A stretch of DNA of 64,000 bases from Flavobacterium sp. ALJ2 (GCF_015594725.1 NZ_JADNRC010000002.1:248001-312000), one strand, 5' to 3'. Numbered from the stretch's first letter, positions 36,681-46,049 are shown. Program-made: numbers and translations. Notes: a model not told the origin generated them from the letters alone.

Positions 36681-37098
36681 CAATTTTCCAATAATCGAAA
36701 TCATAACGAACATCATCATCACTAACATTTACTAATGGTAACGTAGAAAATGATATCAGTTTAGAATCTTTTTCTAAAGATTGGATCGCATTAGCATAAC
36801 CCGCAGGAATATGAACTATTTTACTATCAGAAGCAGAAACAATAACTGTTTCAATAGCTAAATCTTTTGAAGGATTTCCCCAATTATCAATTTTTACAAA
36901 ATGGATTTTAAAAGATCCATTAATGCAATAAAAGTTTTTAGCATCCAATTTATGTCCTTGCCAAGCTCGAATAGGCTTATCTTCTGAATTGCTAATAATA
37001 TAGAACCTTTCGATAGTTTCAAAACTAAAATCATTTACATACGAAATAGTTCCACGATGATCAGAGAAATTCCCTCCTTGAATTATTTTTGGGATCAT
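36670..37098 (-). CDS. WxcM/FdtA-like sugar-modifying cupin
   Basis: 142 residues, single cupin domain. It reads DHRGTISYVNDF, ERFYIISN, IRAWQGHKLDAKNFYCINGS and IVHIPAGYANAI, a pattern shared by WxcM-like and FdtA-like proteins and RmlC relatives. Some relatives are 3,4-ketoisomerases for dTDP-sugars, others are annotated sugar epimerases. The canonical paired histidines are reduced to a single GHK here, so I do not assign a reaction. It overlaps the WecA-like gene by four bases and the aminotransferase by eleven, so these three act as a unit. Confidence 0.75.
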   Translation of the reverse strand: MIPKIIQGGNFSDHRGTISYVNDFSFETIERFYIISNSEDKPIRAWQGHKLDAKNFYCINGSFKIHFVKIDNWGNPSKDLAIETVIVSASDSKIVHIPAGYANAIQSLEKDSKLISFSTLPLVNVSDDDVRYDFDYWKIDAQ

Positions 37099-38060
37099 AT
37101 ATTAACTTTCAAATTATTTTTATTCATTAAATAAAACTTCAAAGTATAAATCAAAAGTAATGGCACAATAATAACTACAAATAATAATATGTCCTGAACT
37201 TTTTGGTATAAACATATAACTAAAACCGAAACTATGATTTGAGCAATTGCATAATATAAAGCAACCAACCGGTGTTGTATTTTATATTCATTACTCAAGA
37301 CTTGATATAAATGCAAACGATGCGCTTCGAATATATTTTGTTTTAAATACAGCCTATGTATAATAGTAAATATTGCATCTACTCCATAAACTGCTAAAAA
37401 TAGCAACCAAATAATTGAATTGGTTATCAAAATTAATTTTAAAACTAGATAAATTACCCAAAAAGCAATTGCAATGCTTCCTACATCACCAGCAAAACAT
37501 TTGGCTTTTTTTCTATAATTAAAAAACAGAAAAACCAAACTTGCAATCATCGCATACTTTATAAAATCGCCATCAATAAATAATTGAATCTTAGTGTTTA
37601 CATATAACATCGCCCCCATTACAACTAAAGTATACAAGCCCGTTATACCATTTATGCCATCCATAAAATTATAGGCATTAATTAATCCTATGGATAAAAC
37701 ATAAGTAATAACAACTCCCCATATTGGCATCAAATTAAAAACGCCTAAATCATAAAAAATTAATGTAATAGCAAGAAAATGAACAGAGATTCTTATTTTA
37801 TTTGACAAACTTTGAATATCATCCCAAAAACTGACTAAACTGACCAAAGTTATTCCTGTAAAGAAAAAATAATTACTCTGAATATGCTGAGTGAAATATA
37901 TCAAGGTCGAAAACCAAAAAATGATTCCCCCACCTCTTAAAGTAACTTCCGTATGTGAACTTCTATCATTTGGCTTGTCAATGATATTAAAATGATTTGC
38001 AACTTTAAAATAAAGTAACATTATAATCATTAAAAGAATTCCTAGTATTGTGTATTGCAT
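37095..38060 (-). CDS. WecA/MraY-like polyprenyl-phosphate HexNAc-1-phosphate transferase
   Basis: 321 residues with about ten membrane segments. Family blocks are the early loop NIIDKPNDRSSHTEVTLRGGG, NAYNFMDGINGITG with catalytic aspartate, FAGDVGSIAIAF and EAHRLHLYQVL. Enzymes of this family start O-antigen or capsule synthesis by moving a HexNAc-1-phosphate (GlcNAc, QuiNAc or FucNAc) to undecaprenyl phosphate at the inner membrane. Together with the reductase at 39425 and the dehydratase at 31158, a WbpL-like enzyme using UDP-QuiNAc or UDP-FucNAc is likely. No TAnnTTTG box is visible in its 134 base upstream gap. Confidence 0.92.
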   Translation of the reverse strand: MQYTILGILLMIIMLLYFKVANHFNIIDKPNDRSSHTEVTLRGGGIIFWFSTLIYFTQHIQSNYFFFTGITLVSLVSFWDDIQSLSNKIRISVHFLAITLIFYDLGVFNLMPIWGVVITYVLSIGLINAYNFMDGINGITGLYTLVVMGAMLYVNTKIQLFIDGDFIKYAMIASLVFLFFNYRKKAKCFAGDVGSIAIAFWVIYLVLKLILITNSIIWLLFLAVYGVDAIFTIIHRLYLKQNIFEAHRLHLYQVLSNEYKIQHRLVALYYAIAQIIVSVLVICLYQKVQDILLFVVIIVPLLLIYTLKFYLMNKNNLKVNI

Positions 38061-38194
38061 TGTTTATTTAATAAGTTTATATTAATTTAAATTTTGTTAC
38101 CCTTTCAATAAGTAATTTTAAATTCCTATTAATTAATAATAATCATTTTCTTTACCGATTTCAAAAATTAACATTTAACAGTCTAGTAAACTAA

Positions 38195-39265
38195 TTAATT
38201 TCTTGAGCTTTTAAATAATAACGACTTATAGGGAATAAATTTAAATTCATCTTTTAGTGTACTCTCGCTATCGAGCTTAATAGATCTAAAATAAGGAAGT
38301 AAATAAAAACAACACATAAATCCGATAAGGAAAAACCGCTTTTTTGATAAGGCATAACGCATAATATCTGCTACAAGAATAATTTCAAAAATTCTAAAAT
38401 AAATATAAATCCTAGTTAATTCCGTTGATTCCGAAAATATATTTAGAAAAAAAATAGAACAAATATAAAGTATCAGCAAATATTTTTGGTAGTCATACTG
38501 AAATCCCTTTTTATCAAAATATCTTATCACTAAAAAACCCATTGAATTCATTACCAATAATTTCAATAATGGAACTCCAACTGCAAATTTACTGGAGAAA
38601 TAATATAAATAATGAGAGCCTTTAAGGAGTAAACTTATCCAATAAATAATGCCAATTCGTGAAATAATAAATGAAAATACCATCAGCAAAAACAAATGAT
38701 GTGTTTTTATAAAATCAGCAAACCTATATACTACAAAAAAAAGCACAAAAGGAACCAAGCAGCTGTAATGGAATGAAGTTCCTATAATCATCCAGAAAAT
38801 ATAATTAAAATATTTCTTCTCTAATAAAAATGTAAAAGCATAAAAGGCAATCGTAATGGACAAATATTGTCTAACATAGCTAAATGAATACAAAAACAAA
38901 ACTGGAACAAAAAAATAAAGTGTTAAAGGGAGACTGCTTTTTTGTGTATAGTTTCTGACCCCCAAATAAGCAAACAGATAAGTGAAAAAAGAAAAAAAGA
39001 AAAAAAGAAATTTGTAATCTAGATTTAAATATCTAAAAATATTCATAATAGTTAAAAAACCTAATTCAAAATCATTGTCTCTTGTCCCAGTCAGATACCA
39101 ATGCATATAACTATTATAGTCCCAACCTATTCTATCTCTAAATCCTCCAACTAAAATTAAAGTCCCTAAAAGAATTATACTAATAACTTTTTCTGAACTT
39201 GGAAATCTATAGCTAGTAAAAAAAAGAGTTAATATTACAAACATTAAAAAAACATAAAAAATCAT
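38195..39265 (-). CDS. EpsG-family polysaccharide polymerase-like membrane protein
   Basis: 356 residues with about ten to eleven membrane segments. EpsG features are VGGFRDRIGWDYNSYMHWY near 40-58, a later SYVRQYLSITIAFYAF and GTSFHYSCLVPF. EpsG proteins take the Wzy role, joining repeat units at the periplasmic face. A second member is encoded at 44877. Gaps of 134 bases downstream and 159 bases upstream contain no gene and no convincing promoter or terminator. Confidence 0.85.
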   Translation of the reverse strand: MIFYVFLMFVILTLFFTSYRFPSSEKVISIILLGTLILVGGFRDRIGWDYNSYMHWYLTGTRDNDFELGFLTIMNIFRYLNLDYKFLFFFFSFFTYLFAYLGVRNYTQKSSLPLTLYFFVPVLFLYSFSYVRQYLSITIAFYAFTFLLEKKYFNYIFWMIIGTSFHYSCLVPFVLFFVVYRFADFIKTHHLFLLMVFSFIISRIGIIYWISLLLKGSHYLYYFSSKFAVGVPLLKLLVMNSMGFLVIRYFDKKGFQYDYQKYLLILYICSIFFLNIFSESTELTRIYIYFRIFEIILVADIMRYALSKKRFFLIGFMCCFYLLPYFRSIKLDSESTLKDEFKFIPYKSLLFKSSRN

Positions 39266-39424
39266 ACTAATTATCTATTTATAATATATATTTAAACTTT
39301 TAATGAGTTTTAAATCATCAATACCATAAAGTGCTTAATCTAGAAACTCATATACTTTTGTTTATTACTATTTATACATTTTCTAATATCTACTTCAGAA
39401 ATTTTCTTTCTTTTTCAAAAATCA

Positions 39425-40312
39425 CTAATCTAAATCTTCTTTTTTTAAGAATTCCAAAATCGATTGAGGCTTCCAATTCAATAATTTTCTAGCTTTAGAG
39501 TCATCAAAAGTTAAATCTGAGGTTATTTTTTTTATTTTAAAGGAATTAATTGGCACTCTGTCACCTAAAAAATCACCTACTAATCCCATGATTTTCGCAG
39601 CATAAATTGGTAAATTAAATTGTTTTATTTTATTTTTGGAAATTGCCAAACTTAATTCACTAAAACTAGGATGAAGTCCGTCTGTGAGGTTATAGATTCC
39701 TCCAATAGGAGCAACTGTTAAAATAAAACAAGCGACATCTTTAGCTAAAACCATACTTTTTTTAGCTGTACCCCCTCCAATATTAAAATAATAACCTTTA
39801 TTAATAGCTTTTATCATAGCTCCTAAATTACCAGGTGGTTTTTTCCCAACTAATAATGGTAATCTTAGTATACTACATGTTACTTGATTTTTATCACACC
39901 AGTTTTTTACTAATTGTTCTGCTTCAATTTTACTTAGCCCATATGGATCCTTAGCTAATAGTGCATGTTCTTCGCAAATATTATTACCGCTTTCTTGTCC
40001 ATAAACTGAAACTGAACTTATAAAAACAAATTGTTTAGGCAAACCTGATTTTTCTAATCCTTTTAATAAATTAGATGTCCCTAAAACATTCACATCATGA
40101 AACCCTTTTTTTTCAGAATCAGTTTTCGGGATACTGTGAGCCTTACCTGCTGAATGAATAACTATGTCTACTTTGGGTAAAATTGGAATGTTTTTAGAAA
40201 GATCTACAGAAATATCTAAATCACCGAACCTACCAAGAGTATAAATCTTTTCATTACTATTTTGCAAAATAATTTTACCTAAAAAACCGTTCGCTCCTGT
40301 TAATAATATCAT
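39425..40312 (-). CDS. NAD-dependent epimerase/reductase (WbpV/WreQ-like, UDP-QuiNAc or UDP-FucNAc formation)
   Basis: About 295 residues from the ATG at 40310-40312, which forms an ATGA overlap with the stop of the GT4 gene and starts MILLTGANGFLG. The annotated-length alternative at 40345 would add eleven residues inside that gene. SDR features are GANGFLG, HSAGKAH, SSVSVYG and the catalytic YGLSK. The C-terminal NWKPQS resembles reductases acting on UDP-4-keto-6-deoxy-GlcNAc. Its place just upstream of a WecA-like transferase is the familiar WbpV-WbpL pairing. Product stereochemistry is not readable from sequence. Confidence 0.8.
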   Translation of the reverse strand: MILLTGANGFLGKIILQNSNEKIYTLGRFGDLDISVDLSKNIPILPKVDIVIHSAGKAHSIPKTDSEKKGFHDVNVLGTSNLLKGLEKSGLPKQFVFISSVSVYGQESGNNICEEHALLAKDPYGLSKIEAEQLVKNWCDKNQVTCSILRLPLLVGKKPPGNLGAMIKAINKGYYFNIGGGTAKKSMVLAKDVACFILTVAPIGGIYNLTDGLHPSFSELSLAISKNKIKQFNLPIYAAKIMGLVGDFLGDRVPINSFKIKKITSDLTFDDSKARKLLNWKPQSILEFLKKEDLD

Positions 40313-41457
40313 ATAGCCAAAATTTCTTTTTCGATTATGTCCCAAATTTCTTTTTGCTCGAAATTACTTATTACAAACTCCCTACCTTTTATACCCATTC
40401 CCTTGGCATGAATAGGATTCTCTATAATATAACTTATAGCTTGAGCAATCTTATTTTTTTCAATATCAAAAAAAAATCCCGTTACATTTTCAATTATTGA
40501 CTCTGAACAACCTGTTGCCCTAGTTGTCAGTATTGGTAATTCCATTGAAGATGCTTCTAAAACAACAGTAGGAAATCCTTCTCTATAACTTGGTAAAATG
40601 AATGTATCCATTATATAATAATAATTCGACGTATCTTCAACATAATCAGTATGAATAATAGAATCATACTCTATTATCTTATTTTGGACTAAATCATTAA
40701 CTTTATCTCTATCTTCAAAAGGACCAACAAGCAATAATTTAACATTTGAATATTTTGTAATAATAATTTCCCATGCATCAATAAGATCATTAATTCCTTT
40801 ATCTTTTACTAATCTACCGACATATCCAATTACGAAATCTTTTTCATTTATTCCATTTTTTTTTCGTAACTCACTTATTTTCTCTACTTTATTATTGCGA
40901 TTGTATTTTCCATAACAATCAACTCCATTACAAGTTCCTCTTCCCAGAATAATATTTTTTGTTTTGCTATTAAGTTTTTCTTTCTCGCTAATTAATTTTA
41001 TTTCATTACTAACGCATACAACTTTATGAGCTAAAGAACCTGTAATTCTTTCAATATTTTTTAAAAGAAACCTCTTAAACCCAGTTGATGTTTCAAACAT
41101 GATACCATGCCTAAAATAAACTCTATTTTGTATTCTGGCTAAATAAGACGCTATCATAGCAATCATTCCTCCTTTTGGAGTATGCCCAACAACTACATCA
41201 ATTTTATTTTCCAGTATAATTTTTTTTAGTTTAAAAATAGATTTTATATCTTGAATGGGCGATATAGAACGATTTATAATTAAGGGGATTTTTGTAAATT
41301 GTAAGCTGTTTGATAATTTAGTAAGGTTTTCTGAGGGAGAACAAGCTACAAAAAAATTATATTCAGGATTGTTTTTCTTAAAATAAACAAATTGTTCGCC
41401 TACAAAATATGGTAAAGAAAAAGACACTGAAACAACATGTAAAACATTTCTTTGCAT
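40309..41457 (-). CDS. Glycosyltransferase family 4
   Basis: 382 residues. It starts LHVVSVSFSLPYFVGEQFVYF, has VVGHTPKGGMIAMIASYLA and YFRHGIMFET, then FVIGYVGRLVKDKGINDL and the EX7E donor motif in REGFPTVVLEASS. The HTPKGG and RHG blocks recall WbpX/CapM-like transferases that add the second sugar to an undecaprenyl-linked HexNAc. It overlaps the reductase gene by four bases (ATGA). Confidence 0.92.
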   Translation of the reverse strand: MQRNVLHVVSVSFSLPYFVGEQFVYFKKNNPEYNFFVACSPSENLTKLSNSLQFTKIPLIINRSISPIQDIKSIFKLKKIILENKIDVVVGHTPKGGMIAMIASYLARIQNRVYFRHGIMFETSTGFKRFLLKNIERITGSLAHKVVCVSNEIKLISEKEKLNSKTKNIILGRGTCNGVDCYGKYNRNNKVEKISELRKKNGINEKDFVIGYVGRLVKDKGINDLIDAWEIIITKYSNVKLLLVGPFEDRDKVNDLVQNKIIEYDSIIHTDYVEDTSNYYYIMDTFILPSYREGFPTVVLEASSMELPILTTRATGCSESIIENVTGFFFDIEKNKIAQAISYIIENPIHAKGMGIKGREFVISNFEQKEIWDIIEKEILAI

Positions 41458-41481
41458 TTTAATTTTAATTTTTAGAATTAT

Positions 41482-41516
41482 ATTATTTTAGCTAGTATTA
41501 AAAGCTATAAAATAAT
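41482..41516 (-). terminator. Candidate AT-rich stem-loop after the beta-helix protein gene
   Basis: ATTATTTTA (41482-41490) pairs with TAAAATAAT (41508-41516), with an inner GCT/AGC extension and a two-base bulge. It lies 28 bases after the stop at 41544. The T-run that follows on the minus strand is weak, so termination is uncertain; RNA processing is the alternative. Confidence 0.4.
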
Positions 41517-41543
41517 TTTAATTCAGATTCAGACTTTAAAATA

Positions 41544-42911
41544 TTAATTATTTTTAATATCCAGTTTTACGTTACTCGCTTTTACACTCGAAATTGAACT
41601 CCCTCTAAATGTTGAATTTTTAATTTGATATAAATTTTTTGGATTATTTGAAAAAAAAGACATTCCAGGTCCGCCAAAATTTACAAACTTACAATTCAAA
41701 AAAACTGTATTACCATCTGCAAAGAAAAAATTTGTATTATTTCCATTAATAGTAGAATTTTCAACTTTAATTAATCCAACTGCGCTTTGATAAGCAGATG
41801 GCTTTCCTTTAAAATCTAGTGACGAATTATTCACATATATTTTTGCTAAACTATTATAATTTAAGAATGCGAGTGCATCTCCACTGTCATTACCATCATT
41901 TAGGCCAACATTGATAGTACAATTATTCAAATGAACTTCTGTCTCATCATTTAGTGCATTTACAATTCCAAAATTAAAATCTCTCATTTTCACATTCTCT
42001 AATTGAAAAAAAGTGACTGCCTTTTCTTCAATATGAAGACATTTAGCGTATCCTTCAATATTCAATTTTTTTAAATATACTTTATATGGAGACAAAGAAA
42101 ACTCAAATGTTAATGCTGATCTACTTCTTCGATTATTGCTTTTTTTTCCATAAAAAGAACAATCTTCAATTACAATATTGGCATTCTCATTTATTTTTGC
42201 ATGAAATATAGCATCTCCAAAAGCATCTAAATCTAACTTATTTGCAAATGGTGTTAGACCTCTACCTCCTACATTTATAAACTTACATTGCTTGATTTTA
42301 CTTTCTGAAACTTCATGAATTCTAATACCATAACCGAATATATTCTTAAATATACAATTTTCAATATCTACTTTTTCTGCAATAAACTGTCCTCCTATAT
42401 AAATATCATTATCATAGGAAGTAATAACCTCTGTGCTTTTCTGATTTATACCGTCAAATATCAGACCCGAAATAGCAATTGCTGTATCATGATTTTCTTC
42501 TGGATTTTCAAGTATATCTATAGAATTAAATTCTCTACCTATAGATATAAAAACATGCTCTTTAAAAGATGTTAGTTTGTAGGCTGTAGTAACATCTGTG
42601 ATTTTTGGCGTTATGGTTGCTCCATTTGAGATAATATTAATTTTCTCACCTTGTGACAAACTTACCCTTACACTTTTATTAAAGTTGTAACTTTTGCTTG
42701 TTTTAGGCACATAAAGTGTTTGTTTGTTTTTTATACAATATACAATAGCTTTTTGAAATGCATCTGAATCATCAACAATTCCATTACCAATCGCACCAAA
42801 ATCTAAAACAGAAATAGAGTTTCCATTTGTTTTTATTACAGTATTATTTATAGCAAAACTAGAAAATGAAAAACTAATAAAACTTAGTAATATTATTAAT
42901 TTAATCTTCAT
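41544..42911 (-). CDS. Secreted right-handed beta-helix protein (pectate-lyase-3-like)
   Basis: 455 residues. A signal peptide (about 1-20) is followed by VLDFGAIGNGIVDDSDAFQKAI near 34-55, the entry motif of pectate-lyase-3/GH28-like domains. Repeating hydrophobic-N strands (VDIENCIFKNI, IVIEDCSFYG, VHLNNCTINV) follow through the protein, as in parallel beta-helices. Possible roles are polysaccharide cleavage during assembly, an alginate-lyase-like periplasmic function or glycan epimerisation; catalytic residues cannot be placed. Its start shares base 42911 with the stop of the GT2 gene upstream, so it is coupled to the synthesis genes. Confidence 0.8.
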   Translation of the reverse strand: MKIKLIILLSFISFSFSSFAINNTVIKTNGNSISVLDFGAIGNGIVDDSDAFQKAIVYCIKNKQTLYVPKTSKSYNFNKSVRVSLSQGEKINIISNGATITPKITDVTTAYKLTSFKEHVFISIGREFNSIDILENPEENHDTAIAISGLIFDGINQKSTEVITSYDNDIYIGGQFIAEKVDIENCIFKNIFGYGIRIHEVSESKIKQCKFINVGGRGLTPFANKLDLDAFGDAIFHAKINENANIVIEDCSFYGKKSNNRRSRSALTFEFSLSPYKVYLKKLNIEGYAKCLHIEEKAVTFFQLENVKMRDFNFGIVNALNDETEVHLNNCTINVGLNDGNDSGDALAFLNYNSLAKIYVNNSSLDFKGKPSAYQSAVGLIKVENSTINGNNTNFFFADGNTVFLNCKFVNFGGPGMSFFSNNPKNLYQIKNSTFRGSSISSVKASNVKLDIKNN

Positions 42912-43702
42912 TATATTTTATATTTATGTAAATATGTTAATATTAATCTTCGTAAATGCTTTAATTTTTCAATTGCTTTAATTTTAAAATATGTCTTAAA
43001 ATCAATCATTTTATTAAAATATAAATTGTCATAACACTTTATAACTCCATAATGCATCTGTAATAAATTTGATGACAATCCCTTATCTCCAAAAGGACGT
43101 TTGTAATCGATGTTTTTTGCTCCAATATAATCTAGCTTGTAAAACCTATTCTTAAAAACAATACTCAACCACAAATAATAATCTTCTGAATATTTCATTT
43201 TTTCATTAAATCCTCCATTATCCCAAAAGCAATCTCTATCTAAAACGACACAAGGTGTAGATAAATAATTTCTTATAAGTAGTTTTTTAAATGAAACTTC
43301 CCCACTAAAATTATTTGGAATAGCCAAATATTTTGTTGCCGTAATTTTATATTCACGATTGTTATCTAAAAACTGTTTTGAAATTCGAATATGATCAAAA
43401 AACCATTCATCATCACTATCTAGGAAAGCTATATGACTAGAGGAAGCTAATAAAACTCCATTATTTCGTGCTGCGGATGGCCCTTGATTTTTTTGTTCAG
43501 CCAAAATAAACTTGATTTGTTTACTAGCATTTTTAAAAAAATCTCTAATGATATTTACAGATTCATCTGTACTACCATCATCTACAACAATTACTTCATT
43601 TACAGTTTCAGTCTGAGTTAATATAGATTCAAGACATACCTTAATCGTTTTTCCAGAATTATAACAAGGAATTATAACTGAAATAGTTACTCCTGACTTC
43701 AT
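42911..43702 (-). CDS. Glycosyltransferase family 2
   Basis: 263 residues. A standard GT2: ISVIIPCYNSGKTIKVCL, VNEVIVVDDGSTDESVNII, the metal site IAFLDSDDEWF near 94 and MKYSEDYYLWLSIVF near 167 for the base. A basic C-terminal tail with two short hydrophobic stretches completes it. It overlaps the upstream gene by four bases and touches the beta-helix gene downstream. Donor unknown. Confidence 0.92.
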   Translation of the reverse strand: MKSGVTISVIIPCYNSGKTIKVCLESILTQTETVNEVIVVDDGSTDESVNIIRDFFKNASKQIKFILAEQKNQGPSAARNNGVLLASSSHIAFLDSDDEWFFDHIRISKQFLDNNREYKITATKYLAIPNNFSGEVSFKKLLIRNYLSTPCVVLDRDCFWDNGGFNEKMKYSEDYYLWLSIVFKNRFYKLDYIGAKNIDYKRPFGDKGLSSNLLQMHYGVIKCYDNLYFNKMIDFKTYFKIKAIEKLKHLRRLILTYLHKYKI

Positions 43703-44877
43703 ATTATAGTTTTCAATTTTATAGCCAAGTTTGTTAAATCATTTTCATTTTTAAATTTTACTATATTTTTTCTAAAATTCACTAATTTTTCCTTAAATCC
43801 ATCTCTTTTTAATTCATCAATAGTAAGTTTAATATCATCTAAATTATTACATAGAAACCCCATCTCTCCATAACTATCAAATAACCATTGAAAAAAATCG
43901 TTTTTTATTGATATTATAGGAATATCTAATCTAATCGCTTCAAAAATAGCTCCACTTGCACAAAGTTCATATGCGGTATTATCATAAAAAAAAATTATAA
44001 AATTTAATTTTGAAATTTCAATTTCAAAGTTTTTTTGTGAAACAAAAGAATCTGAGTAAAGTTTTTTAACTAAATCCGTATCAAAAGGATTAAGTTCTGG
44101 CAATATTTTCCCTATAGTAATAAAATTAATTTTGTCTTGAATTACATCAGCTTTATAATATTCTGCCAAAGAATAAATATAATTAGAATTTTTAGATAAC
44201 ATCTGTGTTCCTATTGCACCTATATTTAATAATTGATCATTAGTATTATTTAAATCCTTTAAGTAATAATCAACGGAAAAATTATACGGATGCAATATAG
44301 AATAGGTTCTTTTTAAAATACGCTGACTTATAATTGTTTTTAAACTTTTTTTAATATTCCCCCCCAGTACAATATATTTAGTTTTTTTGGTGCTTAAATA
44401 AATTCCTGCTTTAAGAATAATTCCTAATAAAGTTTCGGATTTACGTTTTCCACTAATTTTCAAGAATTCTAACTCTCCATGTAGTACAATTATATGTTTT
44501 GATTTCTTTTGAAATAATATTAGAAAATTTAAAAAAAAATGTCCCGTTGGAAATAGACATGTCCATACAAACAACTCACTTTTAAGAAGTTTGCCTTTTC
44601 GAAGTATCTTAACAATTTGAATACATTCACCAATAATCTTAGATGCCCATCTAAATTTCTTTTCATCATAATAACCTTCAAAAGGTAAAAATTCCAGATT
44701 GTTAAGTTGTTTATTACTTAAACTTTCTTTTACTGTATTATTATGATTTGTTTCAGCATAAAATATTATTTTTTGAGATGGATACAATCCAGACAACATT
44801 TCAATAAAACAACTATTTACCTGAAAATGAACTTCTCCCGTATGGGTAACTTCACTAATTATTATAACATCATTCAT
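43699..44877 (-). CDS. Probable GT-B glycosyltransferase of unassigned family
   Basis: 392 residues. The fold looks GT-B: VIIISEVTHTGEVHFQVNS at the start, KHIIVLHGELEFLK near the middle of the first half, and a second half with LLNIGAIGTQML, INFITIGKIL, FIIFFYDNTAYELCASGAIFEAIRLDIPIIS and EMGFLCNN. The last region is shaped like the GT4 donor site, but the EX7E spacing is not kept. It overlaps neighbours by four bases upstream-side (43702) and one base at 44877. Specificity unknown. Confidence 0.65.
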   Translation of the reverse strand: MNDVIIISEVTHTGEVHFQVNSCFIEMLSGLYPSQKIIFYAETNHNNTVKESLSNKQLNNLEFLPFEGYYDEKKFRWASKIIGECIQIVKILRKGKLLKSELFVWTCLFPTGHFFLNFLILFQKKSKHIIVLHGELEFLKISGKRKSETLLGIILKAGIYLSTKKTKYIVLGGNIKKSLKTIISQRILKRTYSILHPYNFSVDYYLKDLNNTNDQLLNIGAIGTQMLSKNSNYIYSLAEYYKADVIQDKINFITIGKILPELNPFDTDLVKKLYSDSFVSQKNFEIEISKLNFIIFFYDNTAYELCASGAIFEAIRLDIPIISIKNDFFQWLFDSYGEMGFLCNNLDDIKLTIDELKRDGFKEKLVNFRKNIVKFKNENDLTNLAIKLKTII

Positions 44878-46001
44878 TATACATTTCTTTCTATTTTTTT
44901 ATCAAAAATTGAATTATAAGGAACATAAAGATCATAATATGAATTGATTAAAGCACTAAATCTTGCCCATGAAAAAAGGGTTATTAATACAAAAGCAAAA
45001 ATCATCTTTTTTTTATGTGGTTTATAATATAATAAAACGTAGCTAATTAAAAAAATCTCAAATATTAAAAAGGGAACTGAAGCTCTTGCAAATATTGCTA
45101 AATCTTTTGCAAATAGGAAATAGATAATATTCCCTACGATATAAAGATTTAAGTAACCCTGAAAATAAACGAACCTCCCTTGTGATTTATTTTTAACATA
45201 TAAAAACAAAGGAATCAATATTAATCTTTTTACAATCCCCATTATATACAAAACCAGAAGATTACTGTTGGTATTTAATCCTTCACTATCATTACTTAAA
45301 TAATTACTAATTTTCTCTCCCACAAAACCTTCCAAACCTAAAGCCTTGAGTAATAAATCTAAAACTATATTACCAAATCCTATTAATCCTAAGAAAATAC
45401 TAAAGAAAATAATATAATAAAAAGATTTATCAGTAAATTTCTTCCAATAAATATAATATGCAAAAAAGTATAATAATGATGAAGTATGAATACTTGCAGC
45501 TAATCCTACAAATAACAGAAATAAAATAGGCTTTTTAGTTATTATAAACCAAGTACTAAAAAGCGTTAGAGAAATAGCTAAATTTTGACGAACTGCAAAA
45601 ATATCGGCAAAATAATAACATAGATACAGAAAAACTAATGTGAAAAAAGTCTCCTTATGATATTTCAAAAAAAATATAAATTTTAATGAAATGCATAAAA
45701 AAGAAAGTATTAATAAAAAAACTGTATATTCAGATGTTAAGTCTCTAATAGTAGCTAGAAAAATAACAAATCCAGGCTCAAAATTAACTGCATAATCATC
45801 TGAAAAATAACAAAAAGAGTCAAAATAAGATTCCCAATCAGTACCGGTTTTCCATCTTAAACCCGCAAACATCCACAAAATTACAAATACAGTTATACTA
45901 CCAAAAAACAAGTAAATTTTTCTGTATAATACTGGTGTACGGATATAATCTGTAAAACTTAAAGCTGCGAAGAAAAAAAATAAAACTATATATGTAATCA
46001 A
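44877..46001 (-). CDS. EpsG-family polysaccharide polymerase-like membrane protein
   Basis: 374 residues with about eleven membrane segments. The EpsG start block FAGLRWKTGTDWESYFDSF near 46-64 and FAVRQNLAISLTLFSTWF are present, with ASIHTSSLLYFFAYYI following. It is the likely Wzy of the unit whose flippase is at 48657. Its stop meets the start of the GT-B gene at 44877. A second EpsG at 38195 raises the question of which one polymerises which unit. Confidence 0.85.
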   Translation of the reverse strand: MITYIVLFFFFAALSFTDYIRTPVLYRKIYLFFGSITVFVILWMFAGLRWKTGTDWESYFDSFCYFSDDYAVNFEPGFVIFLATIRDLTSEYTVFLLILSFLCISLKFIFFLKYHKETFFTLVFLYLCYYFADIFAVRQNLAISLTLFSTWFIITKKPILFLLFVGLAASIHTSSLLYFFAYYIYWKKFTDKSFYYIIFFSIFLGLIGFGNIVLDLLLKALGLEGFVGEKISNYLSNDSEGLNTNSNLLVLYIMGIVKRLILIPLFLYVKNKSQGRFVYFQGYLNLYIVGNIIYFLFAKDLAIFARASVPFLIFEIFLISYVLLYYKPHKKKMIFAFVLITLFSWARFSALINSYYDLYVPYNSIFDKKIERNV

Positions 46002-46049
46002 TATCTATTAAATCTTTACTGGTTTCTATTTAAAGCATAATATATTAAA

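Noticed and set aside
36681..36728. Longer start for the aminotransferase with a methionine-rich leader
   Set aside because: It lies wholly inside the cupin gene, adds low-complexity residues and is not typical of the family; the ATG at 36680 has a purine-rich upstream stretch.
38061..38194. Promoter or small gene in the 134 base gap upstream of the WecA-like gene
   Set aside because: Only near-matches to TAnnTTTG (wrong spacing) and no open frame with a plausible start were found.
39266..39424. Small RNA or terminator in the 159 base gap upstream of the EpsG-like gene at 38195
   Set aside because: The gap is AT-rich but I found no stable stem with a T-run and no consensus promoter box.
40313..40345. 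Longer start for the reductase at 39425
   Set aside because: The ATGA overlap at 40309-40312 and the immediate MILLTGANGFLG Rossmann start favour the shorter form.
44877..46001. Exact duplicate of the EpsG gene at 38195
   Set aside because: The two share only family-level motifs, so they are distinct members rather than a recent duplication.
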